A stretch of 64,000 nucleotides of DNA from Nitrosomonas marina (GTDB taxonomy: Bacteria; Pseudomonadota; Gammaproteobacteria; Burkholderiales; Nitrosomonadaceae): the NCBI RefSeq assembly GCF_900110145.1, contig NZ_FOCP01000001.1, positions 124,001 through 188,000 of the forward strand, read 5' to 3'. Position numbers and translations under genes: made by a program. The notes below the pieces were generated by a model. The model was not told where the DNA came from. It saw only the letters and a list, made by a program, of their open reading frames with translations, and did not search any database. Positions 17,409 through 31,019 of this stretch are shown one piece after another (positions within the stretch are counted from its first letter, which is position 1; every line of letters begins with the position of its first letter).

Positions 17409-19817
17409 TCAACCGTTTACCACTTGTTCCTCATTCAGTCTGTCTAGCTGCTCGCCCTTTATTGAGTCAGGCAGCCATTTTTCCAGCATCGCTCGCAGTT
17501 GCGCCAAAGAAAAAGGTTTCGCCAGCAAGTCATTCATACCGGCATCCAGACATTTTTGCAGATCGCCCGACAGCGCATTGGCTGTCAAAGCCACGATCGA
17601 CAACTCAGCGTATTCTGGCAATTGCCGGATCAAGCGGGTAGCCTCATAGCCGTCCATAACCGGCATTTGGCAATCCATGAATATCAGATCATACTGTTGA
17701 TGCTGTACCATCTGATAGGCTTCCTGACCGTTGAGTGCAAATGCTACTTCAATTCCGACATTCTGCAACATGGAACTGGCGACCTGTTGGTTCACCAGAT
17801 TATCTTCCACCAATAACACCCTGCCCCGCAGTAATTTTTCCTCCTGATGCTGCAGCCTCACCGATGCCTGGTTCTCAACAGGAGCTTGCGACAGTAGATT
17901 TGCAATGACATGATAAAGATCGGCATGCCGTACAGGCTTATAAATAATACGTGCTATACCCACATTCCTGCTTTCTTCAATCTGTTCCCTGCTGGCGACT
18001 GCTGAAGCCAGCATCAACAGGCTGGGTCGGCCATATTGAGAATTTGCCTGTATGGCGTGCGCAAGCTGCAGCCCGTTCATTCCGGGCATATGCAAATCTA
18101 CAATAACCAGCCGGAATAATAAATTATTCTGCATGGCCCGTTCCATAGCCTGGAGTGCCTCACCGCCATCAGCTGCACAATCAACCCGCATTTTCCAGCT
18201 TGTCAGCTGATTCATCAGAATTTCACGATTGGTCCGGTTGTCATCGACGACCAAAACCGGTACGTCGGTGAATGGTTCGCCTGCATTTTGATCAAGTATC
18301 GGCTCTAACGCCTTGTCTAATTGCGCTTCAATATAGAAACGCGATCCTTTTCCCGGACTACTGTCGACCCAGATACGGCCACCCATTAATTCTACAAGTA
18401 ACCGGCAAATTGCCAAACCCAGACCTGACCCACCATACTGCCGCGTTGTTCGGGCATCCGCCTGGGAAAAATGCTCAAATATTTTTTCAATAATCTCAGG
18501 TGCGATTCCAATGCCGGTATCCTCTACACAAAACCGTATTTTGATTTGTTTTTCAGTTTCGTCTATCTTCACCGTTCGCACGATGACCTCGCCCTGCTGT
18601 GTAAATTTAATGGCATTATTGATCAGATTAATGATAATCTGCCTGAGTCTAAATGGATCGCCACGCAGATTTAATGGCGTATTCGGCGGTTTAAACTCAA
18701 CTGCCAGCTCCAGCCCCTTGTTTTTAGCTTGTTGCGAAAACATGGCGACAGCGTCATCAACAAGATGCACCCAATCGAAATCGACCGACTCCAATTGCAT
18801 GAAACCGGATTCTATTTTTGAAAAATCAAGGATATCGTTAATGACTGCCAGTAAGTGCTGACCGGATGTCTGCACGGATTCAGCCCAGACCATCTGCTGC
18901 GGACTCAATTCACTGTTCAGCAGCAATTCACTCATTCCAAGTACACCGTTTAACGGTGTACGGATTTCATGGCTCATGGTCGCAAGAAATTCACTTTTGG
19001 CGCGACTGGCAGTTTCCGCAGTTTCTTTGGCCGCAACCAGTTCGGTTGTACGTGCAGCAACTTCCGCTTCCAGCAGGCTTCTTCGGTTGGCCAGGCGTTT
19101 GTCTCGCTGACCAATTTGTTCCACCATATGATTAAATCCACTGGCCAGTGTATTGAGCTCCGCAATAGCGCTCTGTTCAGCGCGCACCGTAAAATCGGCC
19201 TTTCCGGAAACATGTGTTATTAATTTACTCAGTTCGGTCAATGGATTCAATACGGTCGTATTTAACCGGTACAACAAAACATGGCTAACCACCAATGCGA
19301 TTGCAGCGGTTACCAGAATAACCAGCGCCAGCCATGCAGTTTGCCAGTAAATGGCGGACAAACTTGTCGCGAGATAAAAGTTTCCGTATTTTACTTGCTG
19401 GAAAAAAATTGGCGTGGTCAATCTGATATGGTTGAGCGAAATTTCCAGTGTCTTTTCAGGCAGCATCTGCAAATCCTGAGGGAAATCCTGCCTGATTTGA
19501 GAACGGGCAAACAGCTTGCGATCTTGTGTAAATACCATCGCCACCAGCACGTCATTCGAGCTGGCCAGTGTATTTAGCAATTCCTGCGCCGAACCGACAT
19601 CATCGAATACCAGTGATGCAGCTATATTTTCAGCAAACGCCGTCGCCCTGGATTCATTCGATTTGATCAGCGATAACAGGTTGAGCGTAAAATTCCCTGC
19701 GATCAGCGCAACTGCAACAATAATCAGCGCAGCACCCAGGGTTATCCTGGCGATTTTCAGCAAACGCTCATTCAGCGTGGATTGAACGATTTTCTCGGTT
19801 TTTTTTTTGCTTCCCAT
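17409..19817 (-). CDS. hybrid sensor histidine kinase with two receiver domains (BarA-like)
   Basis: The 802-residue protein has a membrane helix at ~23-48 and a periplasmic sensor of about 100 residues. A second helix lies at ~160-182, then a HAMP linker. The HisKA domain has His283 in [10 protein letters not shown], and an HATPase domain with G-x-G-L-G-L follows. Two receiver domains (about 530-650 and 675-795) have acceptor aspartates in V-D-L-H-M-P and M-D-C-Q-M-P. There is no C-terminal Hpt domain, unlike BarA, so it needs a separate phosphotransfer protein. A free Hpt protein is encoded at 30.6 kb, but linking them is speculative. Confidence 0.9.
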   Translation of the reverse strand: MGSKKKTEKIVQSTLNERLLKIARITLGAALIIVAVALIAGNFTLNLLSLIKSNESRATAFAENIAASLVFDDVGSAQELLNTLASSNDVLVAMVFTQDRKLFARSQIRQDFPQDLQMLPEKTLEISLNHIRLTTPIFFQQVKYGNFYLATSLSAIYWQTAWLALVILVTAAIALVVSHVLLYRLNTTVLNPLTELSKLITHVSGKADFTVRAEQSAIAELNTLASGFNHMVEQIGQRDKRLANRRSLLEAEVAARTTELVAAKETAETASRAKSEFLATMSHEIRTPLNGVLGMSELLLNSELSPQQMVWAESVQTSGQHLLAVINDILDFSKIESGFMQLESVDFDWVHLVDDAVAMFSQQAKNKGLELAVEFKPPNTPLNLRGDPFRLRQIIINLINNAIKFTQQGEVIVRTVKIDETEKQIKIRFCVEDTGIGIAPEIIEKIFEHFSQADARTTRQYGGSGLGLAICRLLVELMGGRIWVDSSPGKGSRFYIEAQLDKALEPILDQNAGEPFTDVPVLVVDDNRTNREILMNQLTSWKMRVDCAADGGEALQAMERAMQNNLLFRLVIVDLHMPGMNGLQLAHAIQANSQYGRPSLLMLASAVASREQIEESRNVGIARIIYKPVRHADLYHVIANLLSQAPVENQASVRLQHQEEKLLRGRVLLVEDNLVNQQVASSMLQNVGIEVAFALNGQEAYQMVQHQQYDLIFMDCQMPVMDGYEATRLIRQLPEYAELSIVALTANALSGDLQKCLDAGMNDLLAKPFSLAQLRAMLEKWLPDSIKGEQLDRLNEEQVVNG

Positions 19818-20078
19818 TGAGATACCTTCACGGTCAAACCAGGCAATGATGCGCTGTCTGTGTATGAAATTAATGTGATTGTGTTCTGATATTAACGGCC
19901 AATCGTGAAAAAAAGCGAGCTTTGTCCCTTTTTGAATTGATCATACTGCTTTTAGAACTGCGCCAACAACATTAAAAACACTATAAACCAGTGACAAATC
20001 ACTATTTGTGTTTCAGCAGCAGAATTCGGGCATTACTGGAAGCAACTCATTATGTAAAAGAAATACTGCGCAAATCCA

Positions 20079-23095
<3,017 letters not shown>

Positions 23096-23106
23096 GCAAT
23101 AGAGCA

Positions 23107-23379
23107 ATGAACGACAGGCAGTTAAGAAAAACTGTTGAAAAACAGATCAAGCGGATGAAAAAGGCCGAAAAGGAACGATCGACGCTCATCGCACAAACAA
23201 TCTTCATGGGTACATTGTCATTATTGTTCATATTACCGGTCCTGGCGGGAATTTACCTCGGCATCTGGCTGGACGACCGGACGGATGGCTATTCCATCCA
23301 CTGGACAATAGGTTTAATGCTACTCGGCATTATTATTGGCGTTGTTAATGTTTACCTGTTCGTGCGAGAACACAAATAA
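23107..23379 (+). CDS. atpQ: N-type ATPase AtpQ membrane protein
   Basis: This 90-residue protein has a basic, Lys-rich N-terminal helix and two membrane helices joined by the loop G-I-Y-L-G-I-W-L-D-D-R, typical of AtpQ/gene1-type proteins. ATG 23107 is chosen because a short, well-placed start follows the atpC stop. The stop overlaps atpB by one base. In known N-ATPase operons AtpQ is followed by AtpR; here the next gene is directly atpB. AtpQ is thought to assist c-ring assembly or cation supply. Confidence 0.88.
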   Translation: MNDRQLRKTVEKQIKRMKKAEKERSTLIAQTIFMGTLSLLFILPVLAGIYLGIWLDDRTDGYSIHWTIGLMLLGIIIGVVNVYLFVREHK

Positions 23380-24056
23380 TGGAAACAACCGCTACCGCAT
23401 TCTATATCGGACCTTTCGGCATTACTTCCATCGTCATCACGACATGGGGAATCATGCTGGGGCTTGGTGTCTTTTGCTGGCTGGCCACCAGAAACCTGTC
23501 ACTTGAACCCGGCCCCATGCAAACGTTACTGGAAGGCATTATTTCGGCCAGCGAAGCCGCCATACAAATCGTATTACCTGAACATGCGCGCGAACTGCTG
23601 CCGTTTATTACAACCTTGTGGATTTATCTTGTGATAGCCAATCTGACCGGCCTGATTCCACTGTTGCACTCGCCAACCGGCAATCTGTCCGTCACAGCCG
23701 GTCTCGCGCTGCTGGTCTTCTTGTCAGTACACTGGTTTGGCATCTACCACAACGGCATCCGCCACTATTTGAAACATTACTTAAGTCCAACACCCCTGTT
23801 GCTGCCTTTTCATGTGATCAGTGAAGCAACGCGCACAATCGCACTGGCCGTACGTTTGTTTGGCAATATCATGAGCCTGGAGCTGGTGGCGCTGCTGGTA
23901 TTAATCGTCGCCGGGTTACTGGTGCCGATTCCATTACTCATGCTGCATATTATCGAAGCATTGGTACAGGCTTATATTTTCGGAATGCTGGCACTGATTT
24001 ATGTTGCCGGCGCTATGCAATCTCAATATAGTAAAAAGGAAAACGACAATGAGTGA
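23379..24056 (+). CDS. atpB: N-type ATPase a subunit
   Basis: The 225-residue membrane protein has five or six helices and the essential half-channel arginine, R159 in L-A-V-R-L-F-G-N. The segment I-E-A-L-V-Q-A-Y-I-F lies near the C-terminus. It forms the ion half-channels against the c ring. It starts one base inside the atpQ stop and overlaps atpE by 8 bp, so it is tightly coupled. Nothing that could be AtpR lies between atpQ and this gene. Confidence 0.94.
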   Translation: METTATAFYIGPFGITSIVITTWGIMLGLGVFCWLATRNLSLEPGPMQTLLEGIISASEAAIQIVLPEHARELLPFITTLWIYLVIANLTGLIPLLHSPTGNLSVTAGLALLVFLSVHWFGIYHNGIRHYLKHYLSPTPLLLPFHVISEATRTIALAVRLFGNIMSLELVALLVLIVAGLLVPIPLLMLHIIEALVQAYIFGMLALIYVAGAMQSQYSKKENDNE

Positions 24057-24315
24057 CATGGCCTGGTTTACCATACTTTCTACCGTATGCGCTGCGCTGG
24101 CTGTTGCTATCGGCATGATGCTACCGGCGCATGCAATGGGACGCACAATCAGCCAGGCGCTTGACGCACTCGCCCGCCAGCCCGAAGCTGAAAAATCCAT
24201 TATTCGTACATTGTTTATCGGTCTGGCAATGATCGAATCGCTGGCAATTTATGTACTCGTAGTAGTGCTGATTATTCTGTTCCGCAATCCGTTGCTGGAA
24301 TATCTCGTTCAATAA
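24049..24315 (+). CDS. atpE: N-type ATPase c subunit with altered ion-site residues
   Basis: The 88-residue hairpin has the loop A-R-Q-P-E-A (residues 42-47) and the ion-carrying Glu63 in M-I-E-S-L-A-I-Y of helix 2. Counting from the RQP loop, the helix-1 ion-site position is Met30 (in A-H-A-M-G-R). Sodium-binding c subunits have Gln there, and other N-type c subunits have Glu (G-E-G-R). Residue 65 is Leu, where sodium sites have Thr. ATG 24049 overlaps atpB by 8 bp. These changes suggest proton rather than sodium binding, which is inference. Confidence 0.93.
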   Translation: MSDMAWFTILSTVCAALAVAIGMMLPAHAMGRTISQALDALARQPEAEKSIIRTLFIGLAMIESLAIYVLVVVLIILFRNPLLEYLVQ

Positions 24316-24341
24316 CTCTCGACAGTATTCGTACACAGCAG

Positions 24342-25091
24342 ATGGATTTCGACTGGACCACATTTACTCTTGAGGTTATCAATTTTCTGATTCTGATCTG
24401 GATCCTGAAACGGTTTCTTTATCAACCCGTATTAAATATTATCGATAAACGACGCGCCGATATCGATCAGGCCATGGCGGATGCAAAACGCATTGAAGCA
24501 GAAGCCGTTTCACTCAAAAAGCAGAACGAACAATATCTGATCGAGTGGGAAAATCAAAAGGAAGCAGCACATGCACAGCTGGCTGCGGAACTGGCAGAAA
24601 TTCGCAAGAAAAAACTTGCCGAACTGAATCAGAAATTCGATGAAGAAACTGATCGCCGTCGAATACTTGAAGAGCGCCGACGCATCGAATATGAAAAAAA
24701 GATTGAAGAAAAAGCGATTGCGCAAGGTACCAAATTTGTCAGCAGGCTACTGTCGCGGCTGGCAACACCCGAACTCGAAACACACCTGTTTGCATTACTG
24801 CTTGAAGATCTTGCCAATCTTGATGAAGCGGATAAGCGTGTCATTTCTGAAGCAGTTACTGACCATGCAACATCTATACTGGTACAAAGTGCCTTTCCTC
24901 TGACAGACACTCAAAAACAGACCCTGTCCAGCGTTTTGTGTGAACCATACCAGACCGGATTCTCCATTGATTTTCAATGTAATGACACGTTGCTGGCCGG
25001 TTTCCAAATAACAGTCGGTCCCTGGGTATTACATGCCAATTTACGTGACGAACTGAAGTTTTTCAGTCAACCGCTGCAGCATGAAAAATAA
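24342..25091 (+). CDS. atpF: N-type ATPase b subunit with delta-like C-terminal extension
   Basis: The 249-residue protein has one N-terminal membrane helix, then a long charged coiled coil (about 40-140) typical of b. An additional ~100-residue C-terminal region ends [10 protein letters not shown] and [11 protein letters not shown]. That end closely resembles the C-terminal motif of delta subunits. No separate atpH is present, so this fusion-like b probably supplies the delta function, as described for N-ATPases. It overlaps atpA by 11 bp. Confidence 0.9.
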   Translation: MDFDWTTFTLEVINFLILIWILKRFLYQPVLNIIDKRRADIDQAMADAKRIEAEAVSLKKQNEQYLIEWENQKEAAHAQLAAELAEIRKKKLAELNQKFDEETDRRRILEERRRIEYEKKIEEKAIAQGTKFVSRLLSRLATPELETHLFALLLEDLANLDEADKRVISEAVTDHATSILVQSAFPLTDTQKQTLSSVLCEPYQTGFSIDFQCNDTLLAGFQITVGPWVLHANLRDELKFFSQPLQHEK

Positions 25092-26592
25092 AACCCCTTC
25101 GTCCAAGGCACAGCTAGTTGAATCTCCGATGACCAGACGAGCCGACTGGTTGTCCCGATATTCCTACAGGTTGCGCCTGTCTGAACAAGGCACGGTCATT
25201 TCAGTCGGTGACGGCATAGCCTGGATCAGCGGATTACCGTCCGCTTGCCTGGACGAAATGGTTCGCCTTGCAGATGGCAGCACCGCCCAGATTTTTCATC
25301 TGGGACGTAACCGGGTAGGTGCTATCCTGTTGGAGCAAACGGCCCGACTCACCGCTGGCACATCTGTTTTTCTAACAGGCAACCGTTTGCGAATTGGCAC
25401 CGGGGATATATTACTGGGTCGTGTTATCGACCCGCTGGGCAGACCTCTGGATGGCGCGGGTTCGTTAACATTCGACGCGTACCGCTTACTGGATATGCGC
25501 TCACCGCCAATTATTGCACGCGATTTTGTTTCCCAACCCATCTACACCGGAAACAAAATCATTGACACACTCATTCCCGTAGGCAAAGGCCAGCGTCAGT
25601 TGATCATCGGCGATAACGGCTGCGGAAAAAGTACACTTGCAATCGATACCGTCATCAATCAACGCGGAAAAGAAGTTTGCTGCGTGTATGTACTCATCGG
25701 TCAGAAGCGCTCTGCCGTTGCCAGCACTATTGACTTGCTGCGCCGATCAGGCGCCTTGGCTTACACCGTGGTTGTCGTTGCCGAGGCAAACGCCATGCCG
25801 GGACTGAAATATCTGGCACCTTTTGCCGGGTGTACAGTCGCCGAAGCCTGGATGACACAGGGGCGCGACACGTTGATTGTGTATGACGATCTCAGTACAC
25901 ATGCGCGCAGTTATCGTGAATTGTCCCTGTTATTACGCAGACCGCCTGGGCGTGAGGCCTACCCGGGGGATATATTTTACTTGCATTCTCGTCTGTTGGA
26001 ACGCTCAACGCGCCTTTCAGCCAATCAGGGTGGTGGAAGCATGACAGCCTTGCCCATCATTGAAACTGAACAGGGCGAAATTGCCACGTATATCCCCACT
26101 AATCTAATCTCGATTACTGACGGCCAGATCTATTTGGATCATCGCCTTTTTGTGCGCGGTTTTTTACCCGCAATTGATGTCACCCGTTCGGTCTCGCGTA
26201 TCGGCGGCAAAGCGCAGCACCCGGTGATAAAAAAGGAAGCCGGACGTATGAAACTGGATTATCTGCAATTTCTGGAACTGGAGATTTTCACGCGCTTCGG
26301 CACCAAGCTGGATAAAAGCATGGAAAAACGGATACAGCGTGGGCAACTCCTTCGCGAAATCCTCAAACAGGAATCGCTGTCTCCAGTAACCATCGAATTT
26401 CAACTGGCATGGCTGATTGCCTACAATGAAGATTTATTCGATACAATCCCGCAAGAACACATCAAGTCCGCACTGAAATATCTGCAGGAACAAGTGGACA
26501 ACTCGGATCTGAATATTGATTCAGGACGCGATCAATGGAAGCGGCTTATCAACGCCTGGTTAAAACAGTATCGCAATGAGCAAGCGGCATGA
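25081..26592 (+). CDS. atpA: N-type ATPase alpha subunit
   Basis: The 503-residue protein has the alpha-subunit layout. [12 protein letters not shown] lies in the N-terminal barrel. The nucleotide loop is [10 protein letters not shown], a variant of the usual [17 protein letters not shown] and [10 protein letters not shown] complete the set. Alpha subunits bind non-catalytic nucleotide. The start may be ATG 25081 or ATG 25129 (M-T-R-R). The stop overlaps atpG by 17 bp, showing tight coupling. The loop variant may simply be family divergence. Confidence 0.94.
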   Translation: MKNKTPSSKAQLVESPMTRRADWLSRYSYRLRLSEQGTVISVGDGIAWISGLPSACLDEMVRLADGSTAQIFHLGRNRVGAILLEQTARLTAGTSVFLTGNRLRIGTGDILLGRVIDPLGRPLDGAGSLTFDAYRLLDMRSPPIIARDFVSQPIYTGNKIIDTLIPVGKGQRQLIIGDNGCGKSTLAIDTVINQRGKEVCCVYVLIGQKRSAVASTIDLLRRSGALAYTVVVVAEANAMPGLKYLAPFAGCTVAEAWMTQGRDTLIVYDDLSTHARSYRELSLLLRRPPGREAYPGDIFYLHSRLLERSTRLSANQGGGSMTALPIIETEQGEIATYIPTNLISITDGQIYLDHRLFVRGFLPAIDVTRSVSRIGGKAQHPVIKKEAGRMKLDYLQFLELEIFTRFGTKLDKSMEKRIQRGQLLREILKQESLSPVTIEFQLAWLIAYNEDLFDTIPQEHIKSALKYLQEQVDNSDLNIDSGRDQWKRLINAWLKQYRNEQAA

Positions 26593-27448
26593 TATAAAAA
26601 CACATATTGGCACCCTGGGTGAAATAAAAGGAATCCTAAGCGCCATGAAAAATCTGGCGCTTCTGGAAATCCGCAAGCTGGATGTTTTTTTGTCTACCCA
26701 GCACCGAGTGATCACCAGTATCGAATCCTTATCACACGATTTTCTCGGTTTTTATAGGCACCTGCAAACTGTACCGGACGATTTCGAGCATCTTTGGATT
26801 GTGATCGGCTCAGAGCGTGGTTTTTGTGGCGACTTTAATAAAATGTTAACCGAGTTTGTACAAACTCATGATAACCTGGACGATAATTCGCTGCTCGTAA
26901 TTGTCGGGAATCAGTTGCTGACCAAATTTACAGATGATAGGCGCGTGGTGGCAAGTATCAGCGGTCACAGCGTATCCGAAGAAATCCAGGTTACATTGCT
27001 GCACCTGGCGGAGATACTCAACCAGTTACAGCAGCAATTCAAATTTGAAAAAATTGGCCGGATCAGTGCTGTCTATCATGATAATTATGAAAAAGCAGTA
27101 AGATTCCGGCAATTACTGCCACTCGAAACACCACAGAAAGCACCCGATTTCGCATACCCACCGCAGCTGCAATTAAAACCCTCTCAATTTTTGGCGCAAT
27201 TGACCGATCAGTACCTGTATGCTGCACTGCACCAGATATTTTATTCATCCCTGATGGTGGAAAACCACATGCGCCTGGAACATATGGAAAACGCCATACA
27301 TCGTCTGGAAAAAAACGTGGAAAAATTACAATTGCAATATAACAAGGTACGACAGGAAGAAATTACCGAAGAGATAGAGATCATTCTGCTCAGTGCAGAG
27401 GCATTATCAGATACACAGACGTCCGCACCTCCCCGGCATTCACAGTAA
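26576..27448 (+). CDS. atpG: N-type ATPase gamma subunit
   Basis: This 290-residue protein is mostly helical at both ends. Its N-terminus ([18 protein letters not shown]) and C-terminus ([12 protein letters not shown]) match gamma subunits' rotor coiled coil. The internal [10 protein letters not shown] replaces the familiar S-D-R-G-L-C-G-x-N. It is the last gene of the operon and transmits rotation from the c ring. About 150 bp follow before the FkbM gene. Confidence 0.92.
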   Translation: MSKRHDIKTHIGTLGEIKGILSAMKNLALLEIRKLDVFLSTQHRVITSIESLSHDFLGFYRHLQTVPDDFEHLWIVIGSERGFCGDFNKMLTEFVQTHDNLDDNSLLVIVGNQLLTKFTDDRRVVASISGHSVSEEIQVTLLHLAEILNQLQQQFKFEKIGRISAVYHDNYEKAVRFRQLLPLETPQKAPDFAYPPQLQLKPSQFLAQLTDQYLYAALHQIFYSSLMVENHMRLEHMENAIHRLEKNVEKLQLQYNKVRQEEITEEIEIILLSAEALSDTQTSAPPRHSQ

Positions 27449-27598
27449 TCCACGTCGCGCGCTGACAACCATCTCTTGCCAAACGAAACATCAGACATAT
27501 GAAAAATAGTATACTGGCGCAACAAATAGACAAGGCCGCACAAAACCGTAGTCGATTCCTTACTTGAGAAACAATAACAAGCTGTTATAGGTAGCCAT

Positions 27599-28465
27599 AT
27601 GAAATCAACTATTTCAAGCCCTCCATGGTATTTTCGTCTGGGAAAATGGATGATCAGGAATCATATTCGGGGCGGTTACCGCCTGCTGAATACTGCCGGA
27701 AATCTGGGACTGCTCGATAAAACCGCAGAATACCGGTTGAATGAACGCATCACGATCAATGTTCCACTCAACCGCTCAGGCACATGGTGGGATGGGGAGG
27801 ATGTTTTGCAATACGATGCACCAACCGTCCGGTTGCTTGCCAGCACAATCGATACACTTGCTGACCCCGCTGTATTTGTCGATTGTGGCGCAGATATCGG
27901 CATGATGTCGTTACTTACAGCAATCCACACCGACAACATAGAACGCTTCATCGCGATCGAACCAAATAAAAAAGCCTTTGACATCCTGACTGAGAATTAT
28001 CGCCGACTGCCAGTCGCTTCAGAAGCAAAATTTGGTGCAATAGGTCGCATCAAGGGCACAGGCAAGCTGAACAGTCCCGATTATCTGCCGGACGACGATC
28101 ATGCCCGATTCATCTCTGAGTCAAAAGACGGCGATATTCCAATATATACCATAGACGACCTGGGGATAGCGCCACAGAAAAGTGTAGTTTTGAAGCTCGA
28201 TGTCGAGGGCAGCGAACTGGACGCCATATTGGGCGCCACCAACACACTGGCCAATGCCAGAAAATTTGTAGTGGACCTGGAAGCACACCCATTGGTTGCC
28301 AAGAGAACACATATCGACCCGATTGAAATACTGCGTCAGCTGAACGAAATTAAACCCTGTCAGTTTACAATCTGCGAGAAACCCGAAATTACTCTGCAAC
28401 TGGATAAAGATTTTTTTTCACAGGTCGAAACAGTCAACTACGACATCATCGCAGTTTCCAAATAA
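27599..28465 (+). CDS. FkbM-family methyltransferase
   Basis: The 288-residue protein has an SAM-binding core with V-F-V-D-C-G-A-D-I-G-M at about residues 97-107 and I-A-I-E-P-N-K near 120. K-L-D-V-E-G-S-E in the second half is characteristic of FkbM O-methyltransferases. These often modify sugars of surface polysaccharides or secondary metabolites. A flippase gene follows 46 bp downstream, so a role in capsule or lipopolysaccharide decoration is likely but inferred. It is probably transcribed separately from the ATPase operon. Confidence 0.85.
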   Translation: MKSTISSPPWYFRLGKWMIRNHIRGGYRLLNTAGNLGLLDKTAEYRLNERITINVPLNRSGTWWDGEDVLQYDAPTVRLLASTIDTLADPAVFVDCGADIGMMSLLTAIHTDNIERFIAIEPNKKAFDILTENYRRLPVASEAKFGAIGRIKGTGKLNSPDYLPDDDHARFISESKDGDIPIYTIDDLGIAPQKSVVLKLDVEGSELDAILGATNTLANARKFVVDLEAHPLVAKRTHIDPIEILRQLNEIKPCQFTICEKPEITLQLDKDFFSQVETVNYDIIAVSK

Positions 28466-28511
28466 TTAATTCCAATCCTTTCAAGACATAACGCAGTTAT
28501 TTGTTTATTCA

Positions 28512-29963
28512 ATGTCACAATTTCCTGCAGTGGACATAAAAGCTAAGGTACTGTCCGGGCTTCGCTGGACGATTAGCGCCCGTTTTGCCAGTCAATTAAT
28601 CAGCTGGATGGCTACCATCTTTGTGATAAGGCTGTTGAATCCAGAGGATTACGGTTTGCTCGCCATGGCAACTGTTTTTATTTCGTTTCTGGTTTTACTG
28701 AACACACTGGGTCTGGACGCACCACTGGTACAAAAAAAAGATCTGACCGAGGAAGAGCGGCGGCGCATTTTCGGTGTGATTATCGTAGCGAATTTGACTA
28801 TTTTCACCGGTCTGTTTCTTTCTGCACCGTTCATTGCGTCATTCTTTGACGAACCATCTTTGACTGCAATCGTCAGAGTACTGTCAACCACGTTCCTGAT
28901 CGATATTTTCATGACGTTGCCCCTCGCAACACTGGACAGGGAAATTGCCTTCAAGCATCGATCGATTATTGAGTTTGTTACTACAATTGTATCCAGCCTG
29001 TCCACTCTGGCACTGGCTTATTATGGGTTTGGTGTCTGGTCTCTGGTTTATGGTTCGCTGTTATCGCATCTCTTAAAAACGATTGGGCTCAATCTGATTG
29101 CGCCTAGCTGGTGCAAGCCCGACTTCTCCCTGACCGGTCTAAAATCCCTGTTTTTATTTGGCAGTTTCGTGACGCTGGAACGCGGTTTATGGCATATCCA
29201 TTCTGAATCCGATAAACTGATCGGCGGCCGTATCATGGGAGCCGACCTTCTGGGATACTTTGCCGTTGCTTCACATCTGGCGTCATTCCCGATTCAGAAG
29301 CTTTCCAGCCTGATCCAGTCCATAGCTTTCCCTGCCTTCTCGAAAGCCAAGCAGATTACTGACAAAACCGGCATATATTTCCTGAAAGCCAGCCAGGTGG
29401 CCAGTGTCATTACATTTCCTGTCTTTTTGGGGATTTCATGCATAGCGCCCGAACTGGTTAAAATTTTTCTGGGCGAAAAATGGGAGCCGGCAATCCTTCC
29501 CTTACAGATTCTGGTACTTGTCATGCCATTTCGAGCACTAGGCAACATTATTACACCTTTACTATGGGGAATTGGCATGCCACGGGTCAGCGCAACCAAT
29601 CTGCTAATCGCTGCCATCGTTATGCCGATCGCTTTCTTGATCGGTTCTCAGTGGGGTCCGGTTGGACTCAGCCTCTGCTGGATACTTGTTTTTCCCTTCA
29701 TCTACCTAGTGTACCTGGTCAGAACCTGCCCACTCATTGGAATTAAAATAACCGATTGTTTAAAAACAATTACCGGGCCAATGATCTCAAGTATTCTTAT
29801 GTATCTGTGCGTGACCTCCATTAATCCATACCTGTTCGGATCATCGGGCGACATACCGCATTTGATGCAATTGATTGCGATCGGTGCAGTTACCTATCTA
29901 TCTGTAATGCTGGCTTTCTTTCGTAACGATTTACTCACGGCGCTCAATTCGCTCAGAAACTAG
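28512..29963 (+). CDS. polysaccharide/O-antigen flippase of the MOP superfamily (Wzx/WzxC-like)
   Basis: The 483-residue protein has about 12-14 hydrophobic segments. Its N-terminus (V-L-S-G-L-R-W-T-I-S-A-R, then N-P-E-D-Y-G-L-L-A-M-A) is typical of lipopolysaccharide biosynthesis flippases. It would move lipid-linked oligosaccharides across the inner membrane. It follows the FkbM methyltransferase, forming a short surface-polysaccharide pair with no glycosyltransferase in the window. ATG 28512 is used. No specific glycan can be named. Confidence 0.88.
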   Translation: MSQFPAVDIKAKVLSGLRWTISARFASQLISWMATIFVIRLLNPEDYGLLAMATVFISFLVLLNTLGLDAPLVQKKDLTEEERRRIFGVIIVANLTIFTGLFLSAPFIASFFDEPSLTAIVRVLSTTFLIDIFMTLPLATLDREIAFKHRSIIEFVTTIVSSLSTLALAYYGFGVWSLVYGSLLSHLLKTIGLNLIAPSWCKPDFSLTGLKSLFLFGSFVTLERGLWHIHSESDKLIGGRIMGADLLGYFAVASHLASFPIQKLSSLIQSIAFPAFSKAKQITDKTGIYFLKASQVASVITFPVFLGISCIAPELVKIFLGEKWEPAILPLQILVLVMPFRALGNIITPLLWGIGMPRVSATNLLIAAIVMPIAFLIGSQWGPVGLSLCWILVFPFIYLVYLVRTCPLIGIKITDCLKTITGPMISSILMYLCVTSINPYLFGSSGDIPHLMQLIAIGAVTYLSVMLAFFRNDLLTALNSLRN

Positions 29964-30644
29964 AACTATCTGTTTTTTCAACTCTATCAACTGTCTTGCC
30001 GGTCGGCTGGTTTATAGCGACTGCAATGACAATTTTCATGCCATAAGCAACTGTTTCCCTTGCCGGGCCAAAGGTTTGTTTGGACCCATTGGAAGCAATT
30101 TGACAAAAACCCAAGTATCGCAATACAGGTCAACAGGCGATACCAAGGCGCTTTGAACTGACCGTTTTGCTTCTCTGAATCCGCATCAACTAGAGCAAAC
30201 CTTGCTTTACATTTCTTAAACCGGCTGCTGTTCCAACTGGTTTTGTAGCAAGCGAGGCACTCAACAAATCACTGTTTTATAAATTGAACAGTCATTTTGC
30301 TTCTATTATAAGTATCAGTACAAAAAAAAATACTATTATAGCGTTAATGCCCTTTAGGCTGATTTTTTCAGGATCGCGGATATGCACATTGCTCAGTAAA
30401 AAAACTTTATCAATGCCGCTATTAAATCTCTCAGCAACAAATTCTGAAAAGTACAGGCATAAAACCCTAGACTTTAATAGCCCAGTGCACTGACTGCGTG
30501 TCATTACTTTATGGATCAAAGAATTTTGTTCTTTCGACAAATAAATTTACATAACATAATCTTTGCTCAAATTAAACATTGCATTTCAATGCCAAGCAGA
30601 ACCAGTCAACTTAAAAGCAGTATGTAGGGGGTAAAAAACCAAGC
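29964..30644. other. 680-bp intergenic region without a recognisable gene
   Basis: The stretch has no open frame with supporting features. A 69-codon frame near 30284 has unusual composition and no recognisable motif. No clear promoter or hairpin was found. It may hold remnants of a lost gene, but nothing could be identified. Confidence 0.5.
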
Positions 30645-31019
30645 ATGACACCAGAACATAACCATCAGTCCATTCTTAATCTGATCCAGCTTGATTCAAT
30701 ACGTAGTTTGAACCCTTCAAATGGCGATGAATTGGTCACAAAGATTTTAGGAATCTTTCTCGAAACCTCTATCGATCAAATCAGACAAATTGAACGCGCT
30801 TTAGAAGATGAAGACTGCGAAAACTTGTGTAATGCCGCACATACGCTTAAGTCCAGCTCCGCAAATATTGGCGCTGATAGTTTATCAAGTGTAGCCAAGA
30901 GACTTGAATTACACGGACGTTCGCGCGAACTTGCACAGGCAGTGCAACTGCGCTGCGATCTTTCTCAGCAATATCAGCTGGTAGTTTCCGAAATTGAAAA
31001 AATGCGCGACAGATCATGA
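30645..31019 (+). CDS. stand-alone Hpt (histidine phosphotransfer) protein
   Basis: The 124-residue helical protein has the Hpt motif with its phospho-accepting histidine: A-A-H-T-L-K-S-S-S-A-N-I-G around residues 64-76. It would shuttle phosphate between hybrid kinases and receiver domains. It overlaps the next gene by 4 bp (ATGA), whose product begins with a receiver domain, so phosphotransfer between the two is likely. The kinase that feeds it is not in this operon. A hybrid kinase without its own Hpt lies at 17.4-19.8 kb, and that link is untested. Confidence 0.9.
   Translation: MTPEHNHQSILNLIQLDSIRSLNPSNGDELVTKILGIFLETSIDQIRQIERALEDEDCENLCNAAHTLKSSSANIGADSLSSVAKRLELHGRSRELAQAVQLRCDLSQQYQLVVSEIEKMRDRS

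Noticed and set aside
30284-30493. 69-codon open frame in the gap before the Hpt gene
   Set aside because: Basic, low-information translation with no ribosome binding site and no recognisable motif.
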